From positions 62,001-126,000 of the forward strand of contig NZ_QXHU01000002.1 in assembly GCF_009663465.1 (NCBI RefSeq): 64,000 nucleotides of DNA, given 5' to 3'. Of the stretch, positions 26,583-35,390 are shown piece after piece. This stretch comes from Riemerella anatipestifer (GTDB lineage: Bacteria > Bacteroidota > Bacteroidia > Flavobacteriales > Weeksellaceae). Each line of letters begins with the position of its first letter. Positions within the stretch are counted from its first letter, which is position 1. The notes beneath the pieces were generated by a model. That model did not search any database, was not told the DNA's origin, and worked only from the letters and a program-made list of their open reading frames with translations. The position numbers and the translations under genes are program-made.

Positions 26583-27164
26583 TTATTTTAAATTCATTAG
26601 TTTAGCAACATATTTACCAATGATATCAAACTCAAGATTAACGAGGTCTCCCGTTTTAATCTGTTTTAGATTGGTATGTTCCCAAGTGTACGGAATGATA
26701 GCAACGGAGAATTTTTTATCCATACTTTTGGCCACTGTTAGGCTAATACCATTGATGGTGATAGAGCCTTGTGGAACAGTTACAAAATCCGAAGTATAGG
26801 CTATTGTGATAAGGTGGCTTCCGTTAGCATCTTCTATGGCCTCTACGGTTCCTATGCTATCTACATGACCTTGGACGATATGTCCGTCTAGCCTTCCGTT
26901 CATTATAGTACACCGTTCAAGATTGATGAGGCTGCCTTCTTGCCACTGGGAAAGGTTGGTTTTTTCTAAAGTTTCATTGATGGCGGTTACGGTATAGAGA
27001 TTTTCATTGATGTCCACTACGGTTAAGCAGCAACCATTGTGGGCGAGGCTTTGGTCTATTTTGAGTTCTTGTGTAAAAGGGCAAGACAGAGTAAAGTGAA
27101 TATTATTACCTTCTTTACTAATTTTTTTGACAATTCCTGTGGCCTCTATAATTCCTGTGAACAT
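26583..27164 (-). CDS. ribE: Riboflavin synthase, alpha subunit
   Basis: Forms riboflavin by dismutation of two 6,7-dimethyl-8-ribityllumazine molecules. The 193 residues contain the two tandem lumazine-binding repeats: the first starts MFTGIIEATGIV and the second follows GRLDGHIVQGHVDSIG (about residue 95), with the active-site segment NGCCLTVV near residue 45. GSITINGISLTV is the equivalent segment of repeat two. No other rib genes are adjacent. It is divergent from pdxA, with overlapping promoters, and leads the kinase-methyltransferase operon. Confidence 0.95.
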   Translation of the reverse strand: MFTGIIEATGIVKKISKEGNNIHFTLSCPFTQELKIDQSLAHNGCCLTVVDINENLYTVTAINETLEKTNLSQWQEGSLINLERCTIMNGRLDGHIVQGHVDSIGTVEAIEDANGSHLITIAYTSDFVTVPQGSITINGISLTVAKSMDKKFSVAIIPYTWEHTNLKQIKTGDLVNLEFDIIGKYVAKLMNLK

Positions 27165-27186
27165 ATTAAATAATTTACTAAATTTG

Positions 27187-27194
27187 TAACTTTG
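27187..27194 (+). promoter_or_regulatory. -7 box for pdxA
   Basis: TAACTTTG lies 19 bases before the pdxA ATG; no clear -33. Confidence 0.45.
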
Positions 27195-27199
27195 GAAAA

Positions 27200-27207
27200 C
27201 AAAGATA
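27200..27207 (-). promoter_or_regulatory. -7 box for ribE
   Basis: Reads TATCTTTG on the minus strand, 36 bases before the ribE ATG. It is 5 bases from the oppositely oriented pdxA box, so the two core promoters overlap. Confidence 0.5.
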
Positions 27208-27213
27208 AGTAAA

Positions 27214-28299
27214 ATGAGTGTAAAACATCACAGACCTAGAGTAGGAATTTCCATAGGAGATTTTAATGGTATAGGCCCTGAAATTATTCTAAAAACATTA
27301 AAGAATAAGTCTATTACAGAATTTTTCACTCCTGTGATATTTGGTTCAGGGAAGCTTTTTTCTTATCAAAAAAATATATTTAAGATTCAGGCTAACTTTA
27401 ATTATGTCAATAAAGCAACAGAAGCTTCTGTTGGCAAGATTAATATTGTTAATCTTTGGAAAGATAATATTAATGTAAATTTAGGAGTGCCTACGGAGGA
27501 GTCCACAAAAATGGCGATAGATTCTTTGGAGGCAGCTACAGAGGCTTTGAGACAGGGAGAAATAGATGTTTTAGTAACTGCACCTATCAACAAAGATGAA
27601 ATGCTAAAGCATGGGTTTAAATATGCAGGACATACAGGGTTTCTAGAAGCGAAATTTGAAAAAAAAGGATTGATGTTTTTGGTAACCGAAGATTTAAAAG
27701 TGGCCGTGGTAACGCATCATATCCCAATTTCGGAGGTGGCTCAAAATATCAGTAAAGAAAGGATAAAAACTCATTTGAATATACTAAATACAGCTTTAGT
27801 AGAAGATTTTTGTATTGCTAAACCTAAAATAGCAGTTTTAGGACTTAATCCACATGCTGGTGATGGTGGTGCAATAGGTAGAGAGGAGCAGGAAATCATT
27901 ATTCCGGCGATAGAAGAGTCTTTTAATAATGGTATTTTAGCGTTTGGACCTTATCCAGCAGATAGTTTCTTTCAACCGCAAAAATACAAAGCGTTTGATG
28001 CGGTTTTAGCAATGTACCATGATCAAGGTTTGGCGCCGTTTAAAACTTTGGCGTACGAGGAAGGAGTCAATTATACAGCGGGGTTACCTTTTATACGAAC
28101 TTCTCCAGACCATGGTACGGCTTACGATATAGCAGGAAAAAATATGGCAGACCATAGGTCTTTTGAGGAAGCTGTGTTTACTGGAATAAAGATTTTTCAA
28201 AATAGGAGTGAGTATCACAGCTTGATGGAAGGTAGATTGAGGGTTAAAAGGAGTGGAAATAATGGTATAGATGAAGATTTGCCAGATGAAGAGTCTTAA
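27214..28299 (+). CDS. pdxA: 4-hydroxythreonine-4-phosphate dehydrogenase
   Basis: Vitamin B6 synthesis enzyme of the DXP-dependent branch, NAD(P)-dependent, cytoplasmic. 361 residues. Typical PdxA motifs are GISIGDFNGIGPEI at the N-terminus, TAPINKDEM and GHTGFLE (about residue 145), GLNPHAGDGGAIG (about 215) and YHDQGLAPFK ... RTSPDHGTAYDIAG (about 275-310), which supply the metal-binding histidines and aspartate. PdxJ, its partner, is not in the window. Followed closely by the DUF177 gene, which has its own promoter. Confidence 0.96.
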   Translation: MSVKHHRPRVGISIGDFNGIGPEIILKTLKNKSITEFFTPVIFGSGKLFSYQKNIFKIQANFNYVNKATEASVGKINIVNLWKDNINVNLGVPTEESTKMAIDSLEAATEALRQGEIDVLVTAPINKDEMLKHGFKYAGHTGFLEAKFEKKGLMFLVTEDLKVAVVTHHIPISEVAQNISKERIKTHLNILNTALVEDFCIAKPKIAVLGLNPHAGDGGAIGREEQEIIIPAIEESFNNGILAFGPYPADSFFQPQKYKAFDAVLAMYHDQGLAPFKTLAYEEGVNYTAGLPFIRTSPDHGTAYDIAGKNMADHRSFEEAVFTGIKIFQNRSEYHSLMEGRLRVKRSGNNGIDEDLPDEES

Positions 28300-28334
28300 A
28301 AATAGAAGGTGTTTATTTAATTTGTAGTGTAGAT

Positions 28335-28365
28335 TTTGTTATATAAAAAAAAACGCTTATTTTTG
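28335..28365 (+). promoter_or_regulatory. Promoter of the DUF177-rpmF operon
   Basis: TTTG (28335-28338), 19-base spacer, TATTTTTG (28358-28365). The ATG at 28378 follows 12 bases later. Confidence 0.65.
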
Positions 28366-28377
28366 CAGACCATTTTT

Positions 28378-28917
28378 ATGGATAAATTTAGAAAATATGA
28401 TATTGTTTTCTCGGGCTTGAAAAATGGGAAACACCAGTTTGAGTTTGAGATAGATAAAGAGTTCTTTAACTTGTTTAATGCAGATATAGACTTTAGTGAA
28501 CCTAAGGTTCTATCGAGTGTTTTGCTAGAAAAACACACTACTTTCTTGGAGTTTTGTGTAAAGGTGTCGGGAGAGGTGTGTTTGATTTGTGATGTAAGTG
28601 GAGACGATTTTCCTTATGAAATAGAACATGAACTCAATGTTTTGGTGAAGTTTGGAGAAAGTTATGATGATAGTAACGAGGAGGTGATTACCATTCCATC
28701 AAATGATTGTCATTTTAATGTGGCTCAATTGATTTACGAAGCAGTGATTTTATCTATTCCAATGAAGAAAATTTCACCAAAGGTAGAAGGTAATGAAGAG
28801 TATGAGGCTTTATTAGAGAAGTATAGTCCTAAAGTCTTAGATGAGTTGGAAGAAGATAAATCTAAGGAAGATATAGACCCTAGATGGCAGGCATTAAGCA
28901 AGTTGAAAAATAAATAG
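28378..28917 (+). CDS. DUF177 (YceD-like) family protein
   Basis: 179 residues from the ATG at 28378; an in-frame extension to 28336 would precede the promoter. The central segment FCVKVSGEVCLICDVSGDDF resembles the DUF177 core, and the C-terminus DPRWQALSKLKNK is the conserved DUF177 ending. Homologues called YceD or Duf177 are linked to 23S rRNA processing and almost always precede rpmF, as here (42 bases upstream). This position strongly supports the call, though a precise biochemical role is not known. Confidence 0.88.
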   Translation: MDKFRKYDIVFSGLKNGKHQFEFEIDKEFFNLFNADIDFSEPKVLSSVLLEKHTTFLEFCVKVSGEVCLICDVSGDDFPYEIEHELNVLVKFGESYDDSNEEVITIPSNDCHFNVAQLIYEAVILSIPMKKISPKVEGNEEYEALLEKYSPKVLDELEEDKSKEDIDPRWQALSKLKNK

Positions 28918-28959
28918 AGAAGAGTTTAACGTAATATAGAAAAATAAAAAACAGTAATA

Positions 28960-29163
28960 ATGGCACATCCTAAGAGAAGACAGTCGTCAACCAGAAGAGA
29001 TAAAAGAAGAACTCACTACAAAGCAGTAGTTCCTCAGTTAGCTAAAGATGCTACTACGGGAGAGTTGCATCTTTATCATAGAGCTCACTGGCACGAAGGA
29101 AAACTTTACTACAGAGGAAAGGTAGTAATGGAGAAAAATGTAGAAACTACAGAAGAGAACTAA
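28960..29163 (+). CDS. rpmF: 50S ribosomal protein L32
   Basis: 67 residues beginning [19 protein letters not shown], the standard L32 start (usually MAVPKR). The C4 zinc motif of many L32 proteins is absent; [11 protein letters not shown] and LYHRAHW stand where the cysteine pairs would be, so this is a zinc-independent form. It is part of the large ribosomal subunit. It lies between DUF177 and accB, a common arrangement tying ribosome and fatty-acid synthesis genes. Confidence 0.96.
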   Translation: MAHPKRRQSSTRRDKRRTHYKAVVPQLAKDATTGELHLYHRAHWHEGKLYYRGKVVMEKNVETTEEN

Positions 29164-29192
29164 ACTACTGTAGTAGAAATTATTTTATGCAT

Positions 29193-29228
29193 AAAACCGC
29201 TCTTTTTTTTGGATTGAGTGGTTTTTGT
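29193..29228 (+). terminator. Terminator between rpmF and accB
   Basis: AAAACCGCTC pairs with GAGTGGTTTT (one G-U) around a 13-nt T-rich loop, ending in a T-run. It overlaps the accB promoter region. Confidence 0.6.
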
Positions 29229-29239
29229 TGTTATATTTG
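29208..29239 (+). promoter_or_regulatory. Promoter of accB-accC
   Basis: TTTG (29208-29211) and TATATTTG (29232-29239), 20-base spacer, 18 bases before the accB ATG. The -33 element lies in the loop of the upstream terminator. Confidence 0.6.
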
Positions 29240-29257
29240 GGTGTTAAAAATTATTTT

Positions 29258-29746
29258 ATGGATTTAAAAGATTTACAAAACCTCATTAAGTTTGTTTCTA
29301 AATCGGAAGTAGCTGAGGTTAAATACAAAACGAAGGATTACGAAATAAATATTAAAAATCCTGGCTCTAATGACAATATAACTTACGTTCAGCAATCTTT
29401 ACCACAATCTCCTGCAGTTTCGCCTGTGGCATCGCCAGTAGCTCCTGTAGCAGTATCATCATCTGCTCCTGTAGCTCAAGAGCTTAAAACGGATGATGAT
29501 AGTAAGTATATTACCATCAAATCTCCAATGATAGGAACTTTCTATAGAAAGCCATCTCCAGACAAAGAGGCTTTTGTAAATGTAGGAGACTCTGTATCTG
29601 AAGGTAAAGTAGTTTGTGTGATAGAAGCGATGAAACTATTTAACCAAATAGAAAGTGAAGTAAGTGGTAAGATAGTTAAAATATTGGTAGATGATGCTAC
29701 CCCTGTGGAGTATGATCAGCCATTATTCCTTGTTGATCCGTCTTAA
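29258..29746 (+). CDS. accB: Biotin carboxyl carrier protein of acetyl-CoA carboxylase
   Basis: 162 residues starting at the ATG at 29258, after the promoter; an in-frame start at 29225 would lie upstream of the -7 box. The N-terminal helix DLQNLIKFVSKSEVAEV is typical, followed by a Pro/Ala/Val-rich linker (residues about 45-75) and the biotinyl domain with EAMKLFNQIE, biotin on K126. BCCP carries carboxybiotin between the biotin carboxylase AccC (next gene) and the carboxyltransferase, whose AccD subunit is at 59-60 kb. AccA is not in the window. Confidence 0.96.
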   Translation: MDLKDLQNLIKFVSKSEVAEVKYKTKDYEINIKNPGSNDNITYVQQSLPQSPAVSPVASPVAPVAVSSSAPVAQELKTDDDSKYITIKSPMIGTFYRKPSPDKEAFVNVGDSVSEGKVVCVIEAMKLFNQIESEVSGKIVKILVDDATPVEYDQPLFLVDPS

Positions 29747-29831
29747 GTAGAGAAATTTTAAGTCAAAAAAGTGTTACAGTTTGCTCTGTTGATATGGAGT
29801 GATTTATTTTTAATTTAAAGTTTCTTATAAA

Positions 29832-31187
29832 ATGTTTAAAAAAATATTAATAGCCAATCGTGGAGAGATTGCAATGAGGATTCTCCGTACTTGTAGAGAG
29901 ATGGGAATCAAGACTGTTGCGGTTTATTCTACGGCAGATAAAGATAGTTTGCATGTAAGATTTGCAGACGAAGCAGTTTGTATAGGACCTCCAACGAGTA
30001 AAGACTCTTATTTGAGTATTCCCAATATACTTGCAGCTGCTGAAATTACCAATGCTGATGCTATTCACCCAGGATATGGATTTTTGTCAGAGAATGCTAA
30101 TTTTTCTAGAATTTGTCAGAAGAATAACATCAAATTCATAGGAGCTAGCCCAGAACAAATAGAAAAAATGGGGGACAAGGCGACAGCGAAAGCAACTATG
30201 AAAGCGGCAGGTATACCTTGTGTACCAGGTTCAGATGGATTGATAGACTCTTATGATGAAGCAGCAAAAATAGCAGAAGGAATTGGTTATCCAGTGATGA
30301 TAAAAGCAACAGCAGGAGGTGGAGGAAAGGGTATGCGTGCTGTTTGGAAAGCGGAGGATCTTAGAGATCACTGGGATTCTGCGGTGCAAGAGGCTGTCGC
30401 TGCTTTCGGTAATGGCGGTATGTATATGGAAAAACTTATAGAGGAGCCTAGACATATTGAAATACAGATAGCTGGCGACCAATATGGTAAGGCTTGCCAT
30501 CTTTCTGAAAGGGATTGTTCTATACAGAGGAGAAATCAAAAGCTAACAGAGGAAACTCCTTCTCCTTTTATGACTGAAGAACTTCGTGAAAAAATGGGAG
30601 AGGCTGCGGTAAAGGCTGCAGAATATATAGGCTATGAAGGTGTGGGTACGATAGAGTTCTTAGTAGATAAGCACAGGAATTTCTACTTTATGGAAATGAA
30701 CACTCGTATTCAAGTAGAGCACCCAATTACAGAGCAGGTTATAGATTATGATCTTATTAGAGAACAAATTCTTCTAGCAGCAGGAACACCTATATCTGGT
30801 GTAAATCATTATCCTAAATTACACTCTATTGAATGTAGAATTAATGCGGAAGATCCTTATCAAGATTTTAGGCCATCCCCAGGGAAGATTACAAGTTTAA
30901 ATATTCCAGGAGGGCATGGAGTGAGGGTGGATACTCATGTTTATTCTGGTTATACGATACCATCTAACTATGATTCTATGATAGCTAAACTTATCACTAC
31001 AGCTCAAACTAGAGAGGAGGCTATTGCTAAGATGAAGAGAGCTTTGGAGGAGTTCTATATAGAAGGAGTTAAAACCACAGTGCCGTTCCATAGACAGTTG
31101 ATGGATGATCCAGATTTTGTAGAGGGTAATTATACTACTAAGTTTATGGAAAATTTTAAAATGAATAAAGATTACGAAAATATGTAA
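29832..31187 (+). CDS. accC: Acetyl-CoA carboxylase biotin carboxylase subunit
   Basis: ATP-dependent carboxylation of biotin on AccB, the first half-reaction of fatty-acid synthesis. 451 residues with the ATP-grasp layout: N-terminal [16 protein letters not shown], glycine-rich ATP loop [12 protein letters not shown] (about residue 160), [25 protein letters not shown] (active site, about 290) and the C-terminal [14 protein letters not shown]. It lies 85 bases after accB and probably shares its transcript. A terminator follows. Confidence 0.97.
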   Translation: MFKKILIANRGEIAMRILRTCREMGIKTVAVYSTADKDSLHVRFADEAVCIGPPTSKDSYLSIPNILAAAEITNADAIHPGYGFLSENANFSRICQKNNIKFIGASPEQIEKMGDKATAKATMKAAGIPCVPGSDGLIDSYDEAAKIAEGIGYPVMIKATAGGGGKGMRAVWKAEDLRDHWDSAVQEAVAAFGNGGMYMEKLIEEPRHIEIQIAGDQYGKACHLSERDCSIQRRNQKLTEETPSPFMTEELREKMGEAAVKAAEYIGYEGVGTIEFLVDKHRNFYFMEMNTRIQVEHPITEQVIDYDLIREQILLAAGTPISGVNHYPKLHSIECRINAEDPYQDFRPSPGKITSLNIPGGHGVRVDTHVYSGYTIPSNYDSMIAKLITTAQTREEAIAKMKRALEEFYIEGVKTTVPFHRQLMDDPDFVEGNYTTKFMENFKMNKDYENM

Positions 31188-31195
31188 TTGTTTAG

Positions 31196-31226
31196 CCCCT
31201 AGAAATTAAACTTTTTAGGGGTTCTT
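31196..31226 (+). terminator. Intrinsic terminator after accC
   Basis: A 10-bp stem (CCCCTAGAAA with TTTTTAGGGG, one G-U) and a 6-nt loop are followed by TTCTTTAT. Confidence 0.7.
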
Positions 31227-31275
31227 TATAAAAATAAGTAAAGGATTAAATGTTTAAACTTAATTTAAAAATCAC

Positions 31276-31283
31276 TAAATTTG
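31276..31283 (+). promoter_or_regulatory. -7 box of rocD
   Basis: TAAATTTG lies 37 bases before the rocD ATG; no clear TTG at -33. Confidence 0.45.
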
Positions 31284-31320
31284 CCACTAGTCTTATTCTA
31301 TTTGTAAATAAATAAAAAAT

Positions 31321-32571
31321 ATGTTAAATAAAAAGAATGTAAAAAGCTCTCAATATTTTATAGATTTAGAAGAGCATCATGGAGCTCACAACTATCATCC
31401 ACTACCAGTGGTTTTAGATAGGGGGGAAGGTGTCTTGGTATGGGATGTAGAAGGGAAGCAGTATTATGATTTTCTCTCTGCTTATTCGGCGGTTAATCAA
31501 GGACATTCTCACCCTAAAATTGTAAATGCTTTAGTAGAACAAGCTAAGGTGTTGTCATTAACTTCTCGTGCATTCTATAATTCTAAATTAGGAGTTTATG
31601 AAGAGAAGATAACTAAACTTTTAGGTTTTGATAAAGTGCTTCCTATGAACTCTGGGGCAGAGGCTGTAGAAACAGCTATAAAACTAGCTAGAAAATGGGC
31701 TTATGAAGTAAAAGGGGTTCAAGGTAATAATGCTAAAATTATTGTTTGCGAGAATAATTTCCACGGAAGAACGACGACGATAGTTTCTTTTTCTAACGAC
31801 CCTGATGCTCACAGTAATTATGGTCCATTTACGCCGGGTTTTATAAGAATACCTTATGATGATTTAGATGCTTTACAAAAGGTATTAGAAGAAGAAGCTG
31901 AAAATGTAGCTGGATTTTTGGTAGAGCCTATACAGGGTGAAGCTGGAGTATATGTACCTACAGAAGGTTTCTTGAAGAAAGCACAAGAACTTTGTAAAAA
32001 GCATAATGTTTTGTTTATTGCAGATGAAGTACAGACTGGTATTGCTAGAACGGGTAAACTAATAGCGTGTCATCACGAAGAGGTGCAACCAGATATTTTA
32101 ATTTTGGGTAAGGCGTTGTCTGGAGGAATGTATCCAGTATCTGCTGTTTTAGCGAATGATAGTATTATGAAGGTAATACACCCAGGGCAACATGGTTCTA
32201 CCTTCGGAGGTAACCCTTTGGCGTGTGCTGTGGCAATAGCTGCTTTAGATGTGGTTCAGGAGGAGAAATTATCTGAAAGAGCAGAAAGGTTAGGTAAAAT
32301 ATTCCGTGCAGAAATAGAGAAAATTATAGCAAAAACAGATTTAATCTATAAAGTAAGAGGAAAAGGTTTGTTGAATGCTATTCTTATCAATGACAGCCAA
32401 GACAGCCCAACGGCGTGGAATCTTTGCTTAGATTTAGCTAAAAATGGACTACTAGCGAAGCCTACACATGGTAATATTATCCGTTTAGCTCCACCTTTGG
32501 TAATTACAGAGGAACAGTTAATGGAATGTATAGCTATCATAGAAAAAACGGTTTTGGACTTTGAGAAATAG
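31321..32571 (+). CDS. rocD: Ornithine aminotransferase
   Basis: Transfers the delta-amino group of ornithine to 2-oxoglutarate, giving glutamate semialdehyde. 416 residues, class III PLP aminotransferase. Visible motifs: [14 protein letters not shown] (residues about 48-61, a hallmark of ornithine aminotransferases), [44 protein letters not shown] and the PLP lysine in [12 protein letters not shown] (about residue 263). Stands alone with its own promoter. It could work with ctlX in arginine/citrulline breakdown, but the two are not linked. Confidence 0.95.
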   Translation: MLNKKNVKSSQYFIDLEEHHGAHNYHPLPVVLDRGEGVLVWDVEGKQYYDFLSAYSAVNQGHSHPKIVNALVEQAKVLSLTSRAFYNSKLGVYEEKITKLLGFDKVLPMNSGAEAVETAIKLARKWAYEVKGVQGNNAKIIVCENNFHGRTTTIVSFSNDPDAHSNYGPFTPGFIRIPYDDLDALQKVLEEEAENVAGFLVEPIQGEAGVYVPTEGFLKKAQELCKKHNVLFIADEVQTGIARTGKLIACHHEEVQPDILILGKALSGGMYPVSAVLANDSIMKVIHPGQHGSTFGGNPLACAVAIAALDVVQEEKLSERAERLGKIFRAEIEKIIAKTDLIYKVRGKGLLNAILINDSQDSPTAWNLCLDLAKNGLLAKPTHGNIIRLAPPLVITEEQLMECIAIIEKTVLDFEK

Positions 32572-32636
32572 ATATATTAACATAGCTCTCAATGCTATAT
32601 TTGAATAGTAGATACTTTAATTAGTAAAATTTAATT

Positions 32637-33431
32637 TTGAAAATAACTCTAATAATCGCAACTTATAATTGGGTAGAGGCGCTAGACTTAGTACTGGAGA
32701 GCGTTCAGAAGCAGTCGGTTCTGCCTGATGAAATTTTAATCGCAGACGATGGCTCTAAAGAATCAACACGGGAGCTTATCAGCACTTGGAAAATAAAATC
32801 AAAAGTACCAATCACTCATGTGTGGCAAGAAGACAAAGGTTTTCGCTTGGCTGAAATAAGAAATAAAGCTATAGCGAAAGCTCAATATGAGTATATAATT
32901 CAGATAGATGGTGATATAGTTTTACATAAGGATTTTGTAAAAGACCATAAAAGATTTGCGGAGAAAAATTGCTTTATTACAGGCTCTCGTGTATTACTTA
33001 TGGAAAAAACAACTCTGAGAGTGTTTGAAGACAGAAAAATTAATTTCGGATTTTTTACAAAAGGTGTAAGAAATCGTTTTAATGCTTTACGATTTCCTTT
33101 GTTTAATACCTTTTTTAAGCCACAAAACTCTCCTATTGAGAAAATGGGTTATCGTATAAGAGGGTGTAATATGAGCTTTTGGAAACAAGATTTACTAGAT
33201 ATAAATGGTTATGATGAAGGTTTTGTGGGGTGGGGAAGAGAGGATACAGATGTTGTATTTCGTTTAATAAAAAAAGGTTGTTATAGAAAAAAAATAAAAT
33301 TAGCTTTAATACAATTTCATTTGTATCACAAAGAACACTCTAAAGAAAATTTGGAGGCTAATCATAAACTAATGGAAAGAACATTATCTAACGAATCTTA
33401 TCGTATAAAAAATGGGATTGTAAAGTCATAA
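32637..33431 (+). CDS. Glycosyltransferase family 2 with galactosyltransferase-like C-terminal domain
   Basis: 264 residues, TTG start: the frame opens at 32637 and KITLIIATYN, the first beta strand of the GT-A fold, follows at once, so little upstream could be missing. The nucleotide-sugar site is seen in LIADDGSKEST and the DxD-type motif in IQIDGDIVL (about residue 90). GYDEGFVGWGREDTDVVFRL is the C-terminal acceptor/GT7C-like motif. Probably builds lipopolysaccharide or capsule; sugar specificity unknown. Followed after 4 bases by a second GT2 gene. Confidence 0.88.
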   Translation: MKITLIIATYNWVEALDLVLESVQKQSVLPDEILIADDGSKESTRELISTWKIKSKVPITHVWQEDKGFRLAEIRNKAIAKAQYEYIIQIDGDIVLHKDFVKDHKRFAEKNCFITGSRVLLMEKTTLRVFEDRKINFGFFTKGVRNRFNALRFPLFNTFFKPQNSPIEKMGYRIRGCNMSFWKQDLLDINGYDEGFVGWGREDTDVVFRLIKKGCYRKKIKLALIQFHLYHKEHSKENLEANHKLMERTLSNESYRIKNGIVKS

Positions 33432-33435
33432 ATAT

Positions 33436-34443
33436 ATGGATAACTATAACGAAAAAGTAACGGTAATTATTCCTGTATACAATGTTGAAAAATATGTAAG
33501 GAAATGTTTGGATTCAGTAATAAAACAAACTTATGAGAATCTTGATATTATCATTGTAAATGATGGCTCTACGGATAATTCAGCTAGAATCTTAGAAGAA
33601 TACGCCCAGAAAGATAAACGAATTAGAGTCTTTCATCAAAAAAATAAAGGGCTTTCAAGTGCAAGAAATAAAGGTATTTTTGAAACAAGAACAGAGCTAT
33701 TAACTTTTGTGGATAGTGATGATTGGCTTGATGAAAGATTGATAGAGGTATTATATCAAGATATAAAAGAATATGATGCGGATATCAGTGCTACAACATT
33801 TTTTTACGAATATCAGGATAAAACTAAATGTAAAGGGAGGGATAAAGATGGAAAAATAAAGGTTTATTATCGTAACGAAGCTTTAAATTCTATTTTTTTT
33901 GATGAAGACTTACAGAGCTATGCATGGGCTAAACTTTATAAAACAAAATTGTTTGATAATTTAGAGTTTCCAGTAGGTAGGATTTATGAAGATTACGCTT
34001 TTACCTATAAATTAATTGCAAGGTCAGAAAAATTTGTAAAAAGGAATGAGCCTCTTTATCACTATTTACAGCTACACTCAAGTTTATCTAAAACAGATAG
34101 TGTAAAGCATAATTATCATTTTTTATTAGGTCTTTTTGAACGCTATGATTTTGTTTTGTCTCATCCAGATGCTATTTTAAATCACGAAAGATATCGAAAT
34201 TTAGTGGCAAAGAATATGTTTTTCTGTTTAAAAAAAATGATAAGACTTTCAAGGGGTAATGAAAATAAACAAGAAATACAATATGTAATTAACAAAATGG
34301 ATGAATTCTTAAAAGGAAATATAAGAGGGGTGAAAATCTCTATTTTGTTAAAACTTAAAACAATGATTATTTTCCCTCGATTGTATTCAAAGTTTTTAAG
34401 ACTTACAAAGAAAAAGAAAAAGGAAAAGGAAAAAATGTTTTAA
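33436..34443 (+). CDS. Glycosyltransferase family 2 (EpsJ/WfgS-like)
   Basis: 335 residues. N-terminal GT-A domain with VTVIIPVYNVEKYVRKCLDSV, IIVNDGSTDNS, NKGLSSARNKG and the metal-binding FVDSDDWL (about residue 97). The C-terminal third is helical and ends in a lysine-rich tail (KKKKKEKEK). The DNA is noticeably AT-rich with A-runs, more so than nearby housekeeping genes, as often seen in glycan clusters. Its stop overlaps by 4 bases the stop of the convergent GT90-type gene. Acceptor and donor unknown. Confidence 0.88.
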   Translation: MDNYNEKVTVIIPVYNVEKYVRKCLDSVIKQTYENLDIIIVNDGSTDNSARILEEYAQKDKRIRVFHQKNKGLSSARNKGIFETRTELLTFVDSDDWLDERLIEVLYQDIKEYDADISATTFFYEYQDKTKCKGRDKDGKIKVYYRNEALNSIFFDEDLQSYAWAKLYKTKLFDNLEFPVGRIYEDYAFTYKLIARSEKFVKRNEPLYHYLQLHSSLSKTDSVKHNYHFLLGLFERYDFVLSHPDAILNHERYRNLVAKNMFFCLKKMIRLSRGNENKQEIQYVINKMDEFLKGNIRGVKISILLKLKTMIIFPRLYSKFLRLTKKKKKEKEKMF

Positions 34444-35378
34444 TTTGTAAAAACATTCTCAAAATATTTTTTTAGTACCCATAGGCTACATAAGTCTTCT
34501 ATGTCTGGATTCCAAAATTGCTGACAATGTTGATGGGCATTGTGGATGATTTCCAGGCAAATATCAGTATTTTCACTATAAAAATTAAGTTGTTCTTCCA
34601 AATCCGAATAGTCGGGTTTTACTTCAATGTAGTGCTTTCCACCAACTAGAGTTCCTTCCATAAACCAAGATTCTATAGTAGGTTTAGGCATTACAGCGAT
34701 AGAATTGGAAGACATAATCCATTTAAGATTGGTAGCTACATCATTGCCCTGTAAACTCAAAATGAATTTGTATTTTAAATGTTCTTTTAGGGTGATTTTG
34801 GGTTTTATCCATTCAGGATTTCCACCCTGTTGGTTGGTTTGCCCCAAATTACATAACGGATGTTTAAAATATTTTTGGTAAAAATCTATCCGATGGTTTT
34901 GTACCACCGCACCTCTTCCTATTAAGAGTGTTTCTTTTTCTGAAAACGGAATATCATGTTTTACCCAAACAAAATGACGTACTTTATCTAGATTCAGCAG
35001 AATACTATTTGTATTATTAGGTGTTATAGGTCTACTTTTTACAATACTCGGAGTGTTGGGAATATGTGCCACATCGCCAAAAACACAATCAAAAAAGTGA
35101 TGACTGTCAAAGAAACGAGCGTACTCATAAGTATCAAAATAATAAGCTTTAGGATTTTTAGGCTTTTTTAAATCTTTGATTTGTAAGTTTTTATTTATCT
35201 GTGTGGTTGTATTTATTTTATTGTAGTAATCTACACGACGCCTCACTCTTTCCAACGTTATATCAGAAAGGGGAGCAGTCAGTTTTGCAATTTTTTTGTC
35301 AAAATCAAGTGACGGGTGGAGAAATCGGGCGTAGCTCTCAAGGTAGTAAAGAAGTTTATTTTTTTTGATTATTTTCAT
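34440..35378 (-). CDS. Glycosyltransferase family 90 / CAP10-like, lipopolysaccharide-modifying
   Basis: 312 residues. The C-terminal half matches the GT90 (LpsA, CAP10) group: KYKFILSLQGNDVATNLKWIM (about residues 205-225) is the conserved nucleotide-sugar-binding core, followed by NSIAVMPKPTIESWF and HYIEVKPDYSDL. GT90 enzymes include bacterial LpsA proteins that add sugars to lipooligosaccharide. A cupin gene lies 12 bases upstream on the same strand, likely co-transcribed. Substrate unknown. Confidence 0.82.
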   Translation of the reverse strand: MKIIKKNKLLYYLESYARFLHPSLDFDKKIAKLTAPLSDITLERVRRRVDYYNKINTTTQINKNLQIKDLKKPKNPKAYYFDTYEYARFFDSHHFFDCVFGDVAHIPNTPSIVKSRPITPNNTNSILLNLDKVRHFVWVKHDIPFSEKETLLIGRGAVVQNHRIDFYQKYFKHPLCNLGQTNQQGGNPEWIKPKITLKEHLKYKFILSLQGNDVATNLKWIMSSNSIAVMPKPTIESWFMEGTLVGGKHYIEVKPDYSDLEEQLNFYSENTDICLEIIHNAHQHCQQFWNPDIEDLCSLWVLKKYFENVFTN

Positions 35379-35390
35379 GAAAACTTTGAG

